In this document: piece after piece, positions 23,851 through 30,900 of the stretch
How positions within the stretch are numbered: the first letter of the stretch is position 1
Layout: each line of letters begins with the position of its first letter
Assembly (NCBI RefSeq): GCF_905404315.1
Contig: NC_066286.1
Location: 7,323,501-7,387,500 of the forward strand
Direction of reading: 5' to 3'
Length of the DNA: 64,000 bases
DNA from: Leptidea sinapis
Taxonomy: Eukaryota > Arthropoda > Insecta > Lepidoptera > Pieridae
The notes under the pieces: model-generated
What the model saw: the letters and a program-made list of their open reading frames with translations, nothing else
What the model was told of the DNA's origin: nothing
Databases searched by the model: none
Made by a program: the position numbers and the translations under genes

Positions 23851-25444
23851 CTAAATCTCGGAAACGGCTCCAACGATTTTCATAAAATTAAGTATGCAGG
23901 GGATTTCGGAGGTGATAAATCGATCTAGCTAGGTTTCAATTTAAAAAAAATGGTTTTATCCATGTTTGAATGAGAAACAGCAACAATAACATTAAAATAC
24001 AAAGGTAAATTTCGCCACTATATACAAGACTATTATAGCTCAGATGGGACATTGGGTGATCCGGAAAGCAGAAGACCCCGGATCGAATCCAGATGTCCTA
24101 TTAGTTTTTTTTTTTGTTCAAGTTTTATACATTCTTAAAAATCCGAGCAAGGCTCGGTCGTCCGGATATTATTATTTAATAGCCTGGGGCGGTCGCTCCA
24201 TTCCCAATCGGTGAATAATTAAGAAAGTCATTTATGTTATAGTATCCCATACCACACAAACGTTTTTGACAATTCTTTTGAATTTCGTAATTCAATTGTT
24301 TTGTAAATTAAAAGAAATGCCAGCAGTCTGTCCTCTCAACTCGCCTCACCACACTAACTCTTACTGTTTCATTCTTAAGCTTCCTTTCGTCGTTTGCTAT
24401 ACATTGAGCCGGCCATAGGACAAACGAACGCTTAGATCACAGATAGTAATCAGTCACCATTATCTCTTCAAAATCAGAGATATCGCAGAAGAATTGCGGG
24501 CATTGCAACAAAGACTACAAAGATGTGTCCATTTGTATTGAAAAAAACCGCGGAAAAATATTCTTTTATACCTGAAACATCAGGACGTATAGTAACAAAA
24601 ATTTCACTGACGAATACTTTACGTGGTACTTACTTATACTTGGTTACATTTGCTGAGATAAAATCGGACCTAATTGCCACGTAAACAAAATTTACGAATC
24701 ACATGAATATTTTCCATGCAAAATATAAGCATAGAATAAACTTTGTCTGTTATTGCTGGAAAGCATATGGTTTTGGAAACATGTTCTGGAAACGAGCGTA
24801 CGGGTCACCTGGTGTAAAGTGATCACCACCGCCCATATGCTCTTGCAAAACTTGCTTTTAAGGTACCCATGTCGTTTTGTCTCGGAAACACCGCACAAGG
24901 AAGCTCATTCTACAGCTTTCTTGTGCATGAAAGAAACTTCCTTGAAAACCGCTCTGTGGGGATGATATCCTAATTTGTGGCGTGTCGTGCGAAGGTAGAA
25001 TTCGGCGGCAGGAATCAGGTGAAACAGCTCTTCGTAACACTACCCGTGATAAATGCGGTAGAAGACACACTATGAAGCGAAAAAATTAAACCTGCTCTTA
25101 TGTTGATATTAAATTCCAGAGAACGCAACACTTCAGATGCCCGAGCTGTAATAGTGAGGCAACATGACGAAACAACAGTTTCCCGCGCAACAAGAATATC
25201 GCGAACAGAAGTCGTCAAAAACGATCAAACAATAAAGAGTGAACAAAATGTGAGGAGGAGTGAACAACTAAAACAAACCCAAACAAAAAGAGATGATGTC
25301 AGAAGAGGTGATCATAATATCAGAAGAGAAGACCAAACTGCTAGAAGAGATGATGAAGCTGTGAGAAGAGATGAGAGGCGAGAAGGCACAATGCTGTACA
25401 AGCGTGGTGAGCTTATATCAAGCGCGCAGTCTCCGTCCACGTGA
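2448..25444 (+). CDS. RhoGAP protein, ARHGAP6/ARHGAP36-like (9 exons, 5' partial)
   Basis: Exons 2448-2615, 11705-11855, 14167-14392, 15633-15800, 17584-17721, 19641-19739, 20072-20159, 23362-23597 and 25120-25444 all have AG/GT borders and join in phase into 532 codons ending in TGA. The first four encode a RhoGAP domain, which speeds GTP hydrolysis by Rho-type GTPases at the cytoskeleton. Seen: the arginine-finger segment HTLGLFRVSSSKKRVRQ, then LKEFLRDLPDPLL, then NLATIFAPNILHKNKP. The wording SSKKRVRQLREEWERG matches my memory of vertebrate ARHGAP6/36 rather than other RhoGAP families. The later exons encode a Ser/Pro-rich and then an Arg/Asp-rich tail without a domain I recognise. The first exon listed starts in phase 0 with no Met, so upstream exons lie before it or outside the window. 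Introns carry many transposable elements. Family is confident; the exact orthologue is inference. Confidence 0.9.
2690..3690 (+). pseudogene. CR1-like LINE reverse transcriptase, decayed
   Basis: RT motifs in order: QIGFIQGRSTTDAGV, DLSKAFDCLEHE (frame shift needed), NGIPQGSTLEPFLFLIYIND, and LFADTSLMF where the catalytic FADD box has lost an Asp. It ends with YGILLWGNAADI...LQKRAVRAI. Several stops; not functional. Lies in the intron after the RhoGAP exon at 2448-2615. Confidence 0.85.
3700..4450 (+). mobile_element. second, 5'-truncated LINE copy (family K)
   Basis: Restarts at gagagtacacgaatgttgc and repeats the same C-terminal segment (IMTYSILLLGHASDI, ALQKRAVRAIYQLGYKQ) before the family 3' UTR, so it is a separate insertion after the copy at 2690-3690. 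Confidence 0.8.
4440..4755 (-). mobile_element. LINE C-terminal fragment
   Basis: The minus strand reads MRWFGHVERMNEERLMKKVY and then GRGRPRQTF, the usual end of RTE/R1-like endonuclease-reverse transcriptases. Confidence 0.7.
4756..7420. other. intron, no gene seen
   Basis: AT-rich intron of the RhoGAP gene. Apart from the LINE piece at 5635-5760 I see nothing coding. Confidence 0.5.
5635..5760 (-). mobile_element. LINE fragment (family D)
   Basis: Complement of the conserved STVRFS...LPRTTKLWNELPCAV region. Confidence 0.65.
7430..7650. repeat. MITE family A, two abutting fragments
   Basis: Contains gagtgtaagacgtagctta and tctatctagacgtataaa of family A, followed by part of a second copy. 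Confidence 0.6.
8004..8225 (-). repeat. interspersed repeat family B
   Basis: Repeat with an internal hairpin (gtgccgctcag...ctgagcggcac) and gccctgcccattac motif. Other copies: 9735-9925, 10265-10590, 15845-16090, 55555-55860 and a decayed one at 39990-40190. SINE- or MITE-like. Confidence 0.65.
8238..8632. mobile_element. MITE, about 395 bp
   Basis: Inverted ends: cacggactagtaaaaaaaga at the left and its diverged complement (tcttattttactcgtccgtg) at the right. No coding capacity. Confidence 0.65.
8885..9110 (+). repeat. interspersed repeat (gacagtaatcacgaccatca)
   Basis: The sequence up to gcagcaccttacaa is found inverted at 18560-18760; parts recur near 36360-36500 and 27560-27620. Likely a LINE 3' UTR. 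Confidence 0.5.
9327..9522. mobile_element. MITE family A, full-length copy
   Basis: About 195 bp bounded by tttatacatctagata and tatctagacgtataaa. Similar copies or parts occur at 7430-7650, 9930-10065, 11965-12180, 28775-29010, 29865-30085 and 31290-31370. Confidence 0.7.
9735..9925 (+). repeat. interspersed repeat family B
   Basis: Copy with gataCGCCCTGCCCATaac and a weakened hairpin. Confidence 0.6.
9930..10065. repeat. MITE family A fragment
   Basis: Shares cctgnctattgtcatgctgc-like text and atctatctagacgtataaa with family A. Confidence 0.6.
10265..10590 (+). repeat. interspersed repeat family B, near full length
   Basis: Runs from atgccaatacgggacgag through the hairpin to ctagccggca and cctcccactgg. 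Confidence 0.7.
10860..11257 (+). pseudogene. Tc1-like transposase C-terminal relic
   Basis: In shifting frames the plus strand reads TQSWLETKVSGFIRAED, SPDLNQLNYDLWSVLQST and KNIPMERVRASIDNWPQ, ending in HFK and TAA. This is the final third of a Tc1-type transposase; the start is missing. The tail (statgtatggcaagactagg-like, near 11355) resembles that at 20911-20930, so both come from one family. Confidence 0.75.
11705..11855 (+). CDS. RhoGAP exon, helical core
   Basis: Acceptor tttcag, donor gtaggt, phase 0 to 1. It encodes LREEWERGQEAA and then DVATLLKEFLRDLPDPLL, the most conserved helix-loop of RhoGAP domains, ending in LYPAFLQTQ. Confidence 0.9.
11965..12180. mobile_element. MITE family A copy
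   Basis: Carries ggctttattactttagtgta, cgctatttttatcgacgtgt and the end tagacgtataaattg; in the RhoGAP intron. Confidence 0.65.
12405..12640 (-). mobile_element. two LINE 3' ends (families D and C)
   Basis: 12405-12515 is the family D tail (ggacaaacgagcgta type, acaggag type). 12525-12640 is the family C 3' end. Both are on the minus strand. Confidence 0.65.
12725..13180 (+). mobile_element. RTE-clade LINE 3' part
   Basis: Reads VMSYGTQTWSLTMGLMRKL, VAQRVMERAMLGVSLRDRI, IAQMIAKLKWQWAEHI and RWTDDLVKIAG, ending in a (GAT)n tail as RTE elements do. One frameshift. A second copy lies at 43130-43560. Confidence 0.85.
13522..13725. mobile_element. palindromic MITE, about 200 bp
   Basis: Long imperfect inverted repeats: gagcgctttcgcac and gatccgtatccgagaaaaca at the left, matched by their complements at the right. 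Confidence 0.7.
13740..14010 (-). repeat. tRNA-derived SINE
   Basis: On the minus strand, gacgacccatattagcccag (A-box side) and gggttcgaatcccag (B box) start the element. Other copies at 18290-18480 (truncated) and 53370-53620. Confidence 0.75.
14020..14072. repeat. inverted repeat (hairpin)
   Basis: atgaaagccctcaagtattt and its near-complement flank a short loop, about 95 bp before the RhoGAP exon at 14167. Confidence 0.6.
14167..14392 (+). CDS. RhoGAP exon with NLATIFAPN motif
   Basis: Acceptor ttccag, donor gtaagt, phase 1 to 2. It contains LPVAHRDTLNALLSFLGQLA and KMDAANLATIFAPNILHK. The Asn residues of NLA and PN are the usual RhoGAP substrate-contact positions. Confidence 0.92.
15633..15800 (+). 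CDS. RhoGAP exon, end of domain
   Basis: Acceptor tttcag, donor gtgagt, phase 2 to 2. It encodes SAEQLMERTDVINVVTQLVE, matching the last RhoGAP helices, then HEAYIHLAHTQPAHLDSLLL. A SINE-like repeat starts about 45 bp after the donor. Confidence 0.88.
15845..16090 (+). repeat. interspersed repeat family B
   Basis: Starts about 45 bp downstream of the RhoGAP exon at 15633-15800. Confidence 0.65.
16091..17583. other. intron, no gene seen
   Basis: RhoGAP intron; open frames up to 100 codons lack coding character and no repeat was recognised. Confidence 0.5.
17584..17721 (+). CDS. RhoGAP tail exon, Ala/Thr-rich
   Basis: Acceptor ttgacag, donor gtgagc, phase 2 to 2. It encodes SAAASVNLENSARRVWARDN and then a Thr-Ala alternating stretch, unlike the AT-rich surroundings in GC content. 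No domain recognised; it is assigned by frame continuity. Confidence 0.78.
17780..18065 (+). repeat. Lepidoptera interspersed repeat ending in gccgggtcagctagt
   Basis: Ends aacgtttgccgggtcagctagt-like (split here), a text common in moth and butterfly genomes, often ascribed to non-autonomous Helitrons. Related copies at 37795-38010 and, inverted, 56228-56395. Confidence 0.5.
18066..18195. mobile_element. MITE family E2, about 125 bp
   Basis: Inverted ends ttcataatagtctgctaact and its complement. A second copy lies at 29732-29868. Confidence 0.75.
18290..18480 (-). repeat. tRNA-derived SINE, truncated
   Basis: Shares the body of the SINE at 13740-14010 but lacks the tRNA-like head. Confidence 0.65.
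18480..18760 (-). repeat. interspersed repeat, inverted copy
   Basis: Complement of 8885-9110 plus the gttcttcttacg-gagctctac segment also seen at 27580 and 36465. Confidence 0.5.
19641..19739 (+). CDS. RhoGAP tail exon, Ser-rich
   Basis: 99 bp, phase 2 to 2, acceptor tttccag and donor gtatgg. It encodes NNERAPVRHPRHRDAVSD and then a Ser/Thr-rich segment ending AMTIVTR. Phases fit both neighbours, but a 99-bp exon can also be skipped without changing the frame. Confidence 0.75.
19780..19995 (+). mobile_element. LINE fragment (family D) in a short RhoGAP intron
   Basis: Reads ELFHLIPDAEFNLRTTCRK and TKLWNGLPCAV equivalents. It fills most of the 332-bp intron between the exons at 19641 and 20072. 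Confidence 0.75.
20072..20159 (+). CDS. RhoGAP tail exon, Ser/Asp-rich
   Basis: Phase 2 to 0, acceptor ttgacag, donor gtagat. It encodes VLGSEECSSSGVLCSPPAPD followed by an acidic NDSSDYNE. A 77-codon open frame runs antisense through it (see findings). Confidence 0.75.
20500..20933 (-). pseudogene. Tc1-like transposase N-terminal relic
   Basis: The minus strand reads RSGRPRSVHTKKVAKAVRER, then IRRNPDRN, the typical start of the transposase family seen at 10860-11257. The remainder is lost. The DD41D element inserted directly beside it. Confidence 0.6.
20936..23332 (-). mobile_element. DD41D Tc1/mariner-superfamily transposon with 422-bp terminal inverted repeats
   Basis: The element runs from cagggtgtcccgtaatcagt to its inverted copy and is flanked by TA on both sides (20934-20935 and 23333-23334). 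The inverted repeats are 20936-21357 and 22911-23332, differing at only a few positions by eye. It carries one intact transposase gene. It sits in an intron of the RhoGAP gene, next to an older transposon relic (20500-20933), and ends 29 bp before the exon at 23362. Near-identical ends and an unbroken gene suggest a young insertion. Confidence 0.93.
21479..22564 (-). CDS. transposase, DD41D type, 361 residues, intact
   Basis: Cuts and rejoins DNA at the element's inverted repeats. The N-terminus (NTYTPREYAEMYFIYGLCNA) resembles the DUF4817 helix-turn-helix seen in insect transposases. GRPRR at residues 73-77 precedes a second helix-turn-helix (ISRRTGIAKTTVHRIL). The catalytic triad is Asp162 (WSDESCF), Asp253 (QHDGAPAH) and Asp295 (SPDLNPLDYFLWG); 41 residues separate the last two, giving DD41D. 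No frameshift or stop is present. Met1 is 6 residues before MPNTYTP, and either could be used. Spacing of this kind is reported for rosa-like elements; subfamily placement is inference. Confidence 0.93.
   Translation of the reverse strand: MPGFYKMPNTYTPREYAEMYFIYGLCNANARQAARTYRERYPNRDRYPDHRIFLRVNNAYLEGRIPGAANNVGRPRRVDELQILAEVTEEPSTSVRRISRRTGIAKTTVHRILKRNSLYPYHIQRVQALLPADYQRRIDFCAEMLRRCRQDPLFFNSILWSDESCFKRVGVFNIHNLHEWAVVNPRIVREDRFQHQFGVNLWAGILDGKLIGPFELPPRLNGARYLQFLRNDLSNLLANVPQEVCERMWLQHDGAPAHYCRQVREYLNESYPSRWIGRGGTIPWPARSPDLNPLDYFLWGYFKESVYETVNDNERQLRQKLNVVSEKVKNNERALKSLKRNFIRRCRLCLRVRGRHFEHLL
23362..23597 (+). CDS. RhoGAP tail exon, Ser/Pro-rich
   Basis: Phase 0 to 2, acceptor ttttcag, donor gtacgt. 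It encodes TGGCSEDECVITASLHIPSI, a basic RPRRR, and then a long Ser/Pro/Ala low-complexity stretch ending RRHDIERLVAFG. The acceptor lies only 29 bp downstream of the end of a DNA transposon. Confidence 0.85.
23640..24310 (-). mobile_element. LINE (family C) 3' end interrupted by a SINE
   Basis: Family C 3' end at 23640-23770 resumes at 24180-24310; a (TA)n tract and a tRNA-like SINE lie between, so the SINE came later. Confidence 0.65.
23813..24112 (+). repeat. (TA)n tract plus tRNA-like SINE
   Basis: A (TA)n run at 23813-23848 is followed by a moderately repeated segment and a tRNA-like module at 24034-24105 (tagctcagatggg A box, ggatcgaatcc B box), ending in poly-T. Confidence 0.65.
24775..25082 (-). 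mobile_element. LINE fragment (family D) beside the last RhoGAP exon
   Basis: Complement of the family D 3' part, from the tail (acgagcgtacgggtcacctg) to the HCVSSTAF...ITGS region. It ends about 37 bp before the exon at 25120. Confidence 0.75.
25120..25444 (+). CDS. RhoGAP terminal exon, Arg/Asp heptad repeats, stop
   Basis: Acceptor ttccag, phase 2, ending in TGA. It encodes about 107 residues rich in Arg, Asp and Glu with a seven-residue periodicity (VRRGDHN, IRREDQT, ARRDDEA, VRRDERR), then GELISSAQSPST. The Arg/Asp repeat is likely a disordered or coiled charged segment. No good AATAAA follows closely; attaaa near 25581 is the best candidate. Confidence 0.82.
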
Positions 25445-25609
25445 CACAATGTAAACTTATCTGCTTTTATACATAAATATCTATTTATCTTTTTAAACTT
25501 TGTTTAATTATCATTACACACCCATATTTGTAGTCCAATAGATTAATAGTTATGTATGCAACTGTTGTGTAATAAGGGGTATTAAAACACGAATGTGGCT
25601 CTATATGTG

Positions 25610-26870
25610 ATACCTAGGTAACACTGAAAATGATAAACGGCTTAATGTAGAAAGTTGCCAATACTTTTGTTTTTCGAAGTAATCTCCGATACTCTGTACA
25701 CATAGTCACATTCGATGGAACCACTGAGAAAAGCAGTGGGCCAATTCAACCTTTCTCTTCTATGGCATTTTCTTACGCTTTCACCGCATCTACAGGGCTC
25801 GTAAAGTGAATACCTCGAATTTTATCTTCAGTTCTTGGAAATAAATAAAAGTCGTAGGGCGCCAGGTCAGGACTGTATGGCGGATGACTCATTATCTCGA
25901 CACCTGCCATAGTCAAATATTCAACAGTCCGTTTTGCGGAGTGCGCTGAAGCACTGTCGTGGTGAAGGTGGATCCTGCTTCGACGGCGCTGCTATCGAAT
26001 TTTTTCCAAGACAACAGGCAAACAGCGATTGACATACCAGTCTGCAGTAACTGTCCTTCCACCTTCTAGCACAAATGTCGCGAAATGACCTTTCCGACCA
26101 AAGAATGAGGCAATCATCTTTTTTCCTTGACGTCTTCCTTTCTTTACCTTAGTTGGCCGATCCTCGAAAGAAAACACCCACTGAGCTGATTGTCGTTTGG
26201 TTTCGGGTTCGTAGCAATATATGCAGCTTTCATCACCTGTGACAAATACAGCATTTGAGTCACTGCCGTTGAACTTATCTAACATTTGGCGACACCAGTC
26301 CATGCGAAGGTGTTCCTGATCGTCGGTTAAAGTATGAGAAATCCATCTGGTACAAAGCTTCCTGACGTCTAAATGTTCGTGTTATATTTTTTGAACTTGA
26401 CGCAATGCCTAGGCTTGCCCGTATCTGCTGATAGGTCACTCTCTTATCTTCCTCTATCATGCGTCGCACAGCACTGATGTTATCTTCAGTAGTCACTGTT
26501 AGAGGACGTCCCTCACGCGAATCATAATTGAGATTACTACGTCCACGCTTAAACTCGTTAAACCAATTGTAAATAGTGGCACGAGATGGGGCTTTATTAA
26601 GAAATGCTAATCGCAGCCTATCATGGCTTTATTGTTGAGTAAGCCCACAACGAAAGTCATAATAAATCATTGACCGAAAAATTTCTCGCGTTAGGTTCAC
26701 GTGTAACAAGAGTTTTAGATTTGCCACCAATTTACAAAAATAAATGACAAATGAATGCAATATACTACATTAGGTTACCAAAGAGTTCTAAAATTTGGAA
26801 TTCAAAAAAAGTTTTCATTAGCAATGTTTCTAACTGGCGTTTCTTCTAAACATTTTAAGTGTTACCCACG
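25610..26870 (-). mobile_element. mariner (cecropia-like) relic
   Basis: Ends carry matching inverted repeats (ggtaacact-gaaaatg and its complement). Minus-strand pieces encode MTTEDNISAVRRMIEEDKRV (DNA-binding part), then VTGDESCIYCYEPETKRQ, FGRKGHFATFVLEGGRTV, HDNASAHSAKRTVEYL and HPPYSPDLAPYDFYLF, i.e. a DD34D mariner transposase. Frameshifts and stops split the gene, so it is dead. It lies between the convergent ends of the RhoGAP gene and gene A. Confidence 0.85.
25992..26496 (-). pseudogene. mariner transposase, broken
   Basis: Two overlapping frames (26496-26275 and 26303-25992) hold the DNA-binding and first catalytic parts. The last catalytic segment continues in another frame down to about 25830. 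At least two frame breaks are seen. Confidence 0.85.
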
Positions 26871-27801
26871 TAATATCATATATATCACATGAGTTTTTAA
26901 TACCTAATTATCAACAGTTGCATACAACTTTAGCTGCACTCATAAAATAAATCCTCTTTAAAAGATTCTGAAACAGTTAACTTACTGCTAACATTAAAAA
27001 AGCCAATCCTAGTAACCATAATATCATCCAAAGGAATTTTATCATGAAAACGGATGATATAATGTTGTACTGAATTTCATTACAACACTCGTTTGGATGA
27101 TCTAATATTAGGACATTGGGAGTTTTAATTTTGGCAATAAGCTAACTGTTTTAGAATCTTTAATAGAGGATTTAAAGCATGGGTGTAGATAAATCTACTT
27201 ATGGTGTTCTGAGACATGTTCGTACTTGCATTCAGCAAGAGGTTGGTCATATTGAACATTTATTGAATTAGTTACACAGACTTGTGGAATTACAATTAAA
27301 TTGTTAAATTTTATTAAATTTGACAAATTTTCTTTCTCCTTCGATACAATAAAATGATCGATACACGAAACTGAGTCGATCTGCATTAAGAAAAATCATC
27401 GAAATTACTAATTTGGACAACTCGCTGTTGGGAGTTGGTCAACAGACCAAAAAATAAACATGCCAAAATGGTTATGGTTGCCAAAAGTTTTATCTGGATT
27501 TCCGGAACAGTACAAGGCCTATGGAAAAAAGTTAAATGGCAAAGTTATGAGTGATTAAAGAGTGGCCGTTAAGTTTCTTGTATGTTCTTCTTACGAGCTC
27601 TACTTTTACCGAACATATAGTAGATTCAAAAAATCAAATTACCTAAATATTTTAATAAAAAGCGCTCAGTTTAAGCCTAATTGAATAAAGTTTATTTGAT
27701 TTTGTAAGTTTAAAAGTATTGTCAGCAGAACAGTAATGTTCTTAGATAAACAAAAATATTAGATTATATATAATCAGTTTATTGATATCCAACGCATGGT
27801 A
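26871..27801. other. intergenic, convergent gene ends
   Basis: Between the mariner relic and gene A. Only a repeat piece at about 27560-27620 and AT-rich sequence. Confidence 0.5.
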
Positions 27802-27807
27802 TTTATT
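27802..27807 (-). terminator. poly(A) signal AATAAA, gene A
   Basis: AATAAA on the minus strand, starting 9 bp after the gene A stop codon; a second copy lies at 27778-27783. Confidence 0.7.
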
Positions 27808-27815
27808 GGAGCTGC

Positions 27816-27946
27816 TCATCTCCTGTGAAGTTTGTCCCTCATTATAATACCACCGAGCTTAGACACGCCATCCTGGTATTCCGACTTGCCAAGTGGAGGG
27901 GTGGCTGATGAGGTTTCTGAAACGACAGGAGAAGTATCAACAGATG
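27816..27946 (-). CDS. gene A terminal exon
   Basis: Acceptor gaccag, phase 1, stop TGA at 27818-27816. It encodes ASVDTSPVVSETSSATPPLG and SEYQDGVSKLGGIIMRDKL. AATAAA sites follow at 27802-27807 and 27778-27783. A nearby alternative acceptor (ctacag) would break the frame. Confidence 0.75.
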
Positions 27947-30900
27947 CTGGTCTGTAGTTTCAGAATGTTTGATTCAACTCAAGAAATGAAATTGTTATGA
28001 AATTTATTTATTGTTATGAAATTAAGTGTATGACTGAACTTAAGCCATTGTAAATCAATGCAATGAGTTCAATAAACGTTTTGATTTTGAAAAGATCAAT
28101 TTAAGGTACTTATCACATCAAATGGGAGGGTAAACGACTTAGTAACGTAACGCATTAAGGGAAATCACTTATAGATAGATTGAGATACACATACAAGTAA
28201 GTTTTACAGGAACTATATAGGATGTAGTGGGTAGAGGACGATATTAAGTACGGAAGGGACTCCCTTGGTTTTCGAGTTATTCGAAATTATCTAAAATTAA
28301 AAAAAAATACTCTCTTTCGAATATTAAAGTTTGATTTCTGGAGCGCATGCACAGTTTTATTTTAAGCAAAGATCTATCTCAAAGTTCATGTTTAAAATTC
28401 CGAAATGGTATCACAAACTTCCCTTAATATTCCTCAAAAATAATACTTACCACATTTAGCTCGTGGATCGCTGGCAGCTCCACTTCCTGCCTGCTTAGAG
28501 ATTGACCTTGGAGTTGTCATCCTGGGTTTGGGTCCCACTCTGCATGGGTCTCCGGGTAGACGCATGGGCTGAGCACAGGGTCCTGTGCCACTCTCGTCGG
28601 CTGCACGTTGCAAACCTTCAAACTTGGCGCCCGGACCTGCCATTCAATGAAATAATTATAGACAGAAAATAATGTTATATGTTATAAAAATATTGTTTTG
28701 AGTAGGAGGCACGTTGGAAAGGGGACGTTCAGTGATAAGAAAAAAGTCAAAACATTAAATAAAGTAATATTCCAACTTTTGATAATTTATGCCTCTAGAT
28801 AGACTGTGATACCTGTGAAGACGTCGAAAAAAATAGCGTTAACTGTTAACCTCTATTTTCAGCAACGCACGCAGCTTATTACAAAGTTACATATGTATCG
28901 CGAATATAAGACGTAGCGGTCATGCACATAAGTACGTAAAGCATATATGCACAATAAACCTGGCCTTTTATCAAGAGGCGCTAAATATAAATTATTACGT
29001 AATCTAAGCTTCCATCACTGTAGTTTGAGATTGAATATAAACAAGAACAGATTTCGGAACATCAAAACGAAATTATAAACCACTCAAAAATACCTGTTCA
29101 AAACGCAAACAGTAAATATTTTATTTGCCAATAAGATAACCCAAAATAAAAATGGATCGAATTAACAACCGAAAAACTAGCATCTAATATCTAGTGGATA
29201 AAATTCATTTAATAAATCCTCAATAGACTATCTGAAGCTTGCTCTTATAAAGAATTAACACCTTAAAAAGCAGACACTTCCTAGAATAATACAACAATTA
29301 TTTTCTTCTTCGCTCGCACTTATTCTTTTACATTTCTATAATAGTTTCTTGGACCATTGCTTTGCCGAACAAAACAAATTGCATTCTGCTATTTGACAGC
29401 GTTGCTTAGCAACTTTGATGATCGATGTAACGGAATATTCTTAAATAGTCTATGACATACACAGAATATTAATATAATATACCGCGCGATAATGCATGAC
29501 ATTTAGGGGCTGTTTCACAATGTACAAGTTACTAATAGGCTACTTGCTACTTATTTATCGAATAAAGACATATTTGCGTTTCTCAATGCATATAGTGCTA
29601 TCTAGCAGATAAGCGCGAGATAATTATAGGACGGATCTAGTAGTAAATATAGTTATCTGCCGGGTACAGGATAGCCGTGAGATAGATGTCTTTCCCCGGT
29701 ATATAACATTACTTTATACGTATAGATATACCCCCTTATTCATAATAGTCTGCTAACTTAAAGCATTGCTAATTCACACTCTGTCTTCTTCTATTGACCT
29801 AAGCCAGAATGAGAAAAAACACTCCTTAGCGACTGTTTTAAGTTAGCGGACCATTATGAACAAGGGGGATAGCCTCTTGCTGCAACAGAACTGATGAAAA
29901 CAGACCAGGTTTATTACTTTAGTGTGCGTGACAAGCTACGTCTTACACTCGCGATTTGTATGTCACCTTAGATGTAAGTATGCGTGCATTGCTCAAAATA
30001 GAGGTTAACTGTCAACCTCATTTTATTTCGACGTTTTCAGTTTTCACAGGTATCGCAGTCTTTCTAGACGTATAATACAATACATACATAATACTCTAAG
30101 GAAATAAAATAAAATAATAATGATTTATTTGTTTCAAATTTAAGTCAAGGCAATTTCACTCTTATACTTAAAACTACAATGGCCAATATCATTTGATCAA
30201 GTTTGCTCCACAGCTTTGGTTCGATTATTAATCTACCCTCATATACGCAACTCCAAACCTTTACCTGTTTCACAGAAGTCAACTTGGTACGTCGTCTTAT
30301 TCCTGTCGCGGTCGATCCTCTGCTTCAGTTCTGGAGATGCTTCGTTCTGCAATATGCTGTACAGCATCGGGTACTTTGATTGTAACTGTGGAAATCAAAC
30401 ATATCTATAATAACAAGGTCACTAAAATTATAAATTAATAATAATTAATTACCGATAACTTCGTTAGAAAATTTATCGAATTTGGCTTTATTTTGCGAAA
30501 ATCCATATTTATTCCAATGTCGTGAGCCTTCTTGAGTGCAAAATTCCGCTTAAATTCGTGTTCAATTCGACGAGTGTTTCGCCTCTACACTAGGCATCCT
30601 CAGGAGATGTTGACTCGCCAAATTTTGGCACGAGACTCAATGTCTCGTGTCGAATGTCCCCATTTGTATCAAAAAGGAACATTCGGGATACTGAGATTCC
30701 GCTGTGCGTCCTTACGTACGTCTGTCTGTCTAAACATAAACTGAAATAGATATACAGCTGAAATTTTGATATGTATAACATATAGACGAAGTGACGTAAT
30801 CAGTAATTCACAACAGGAGCTAATTTCAAGCGTGGCTGACTGCTTACGACTTGTCAGTCAAAATTGGTCACAGTAATATAGATTAGCTTTTCTTTTCTAT

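Noticed and set aside
24034..24105. tRNA gene on the plus strand
   Set aside because: It is embedded in a repeat with a poly-T end and a mismatched acceptor stem; treated as a SINE.
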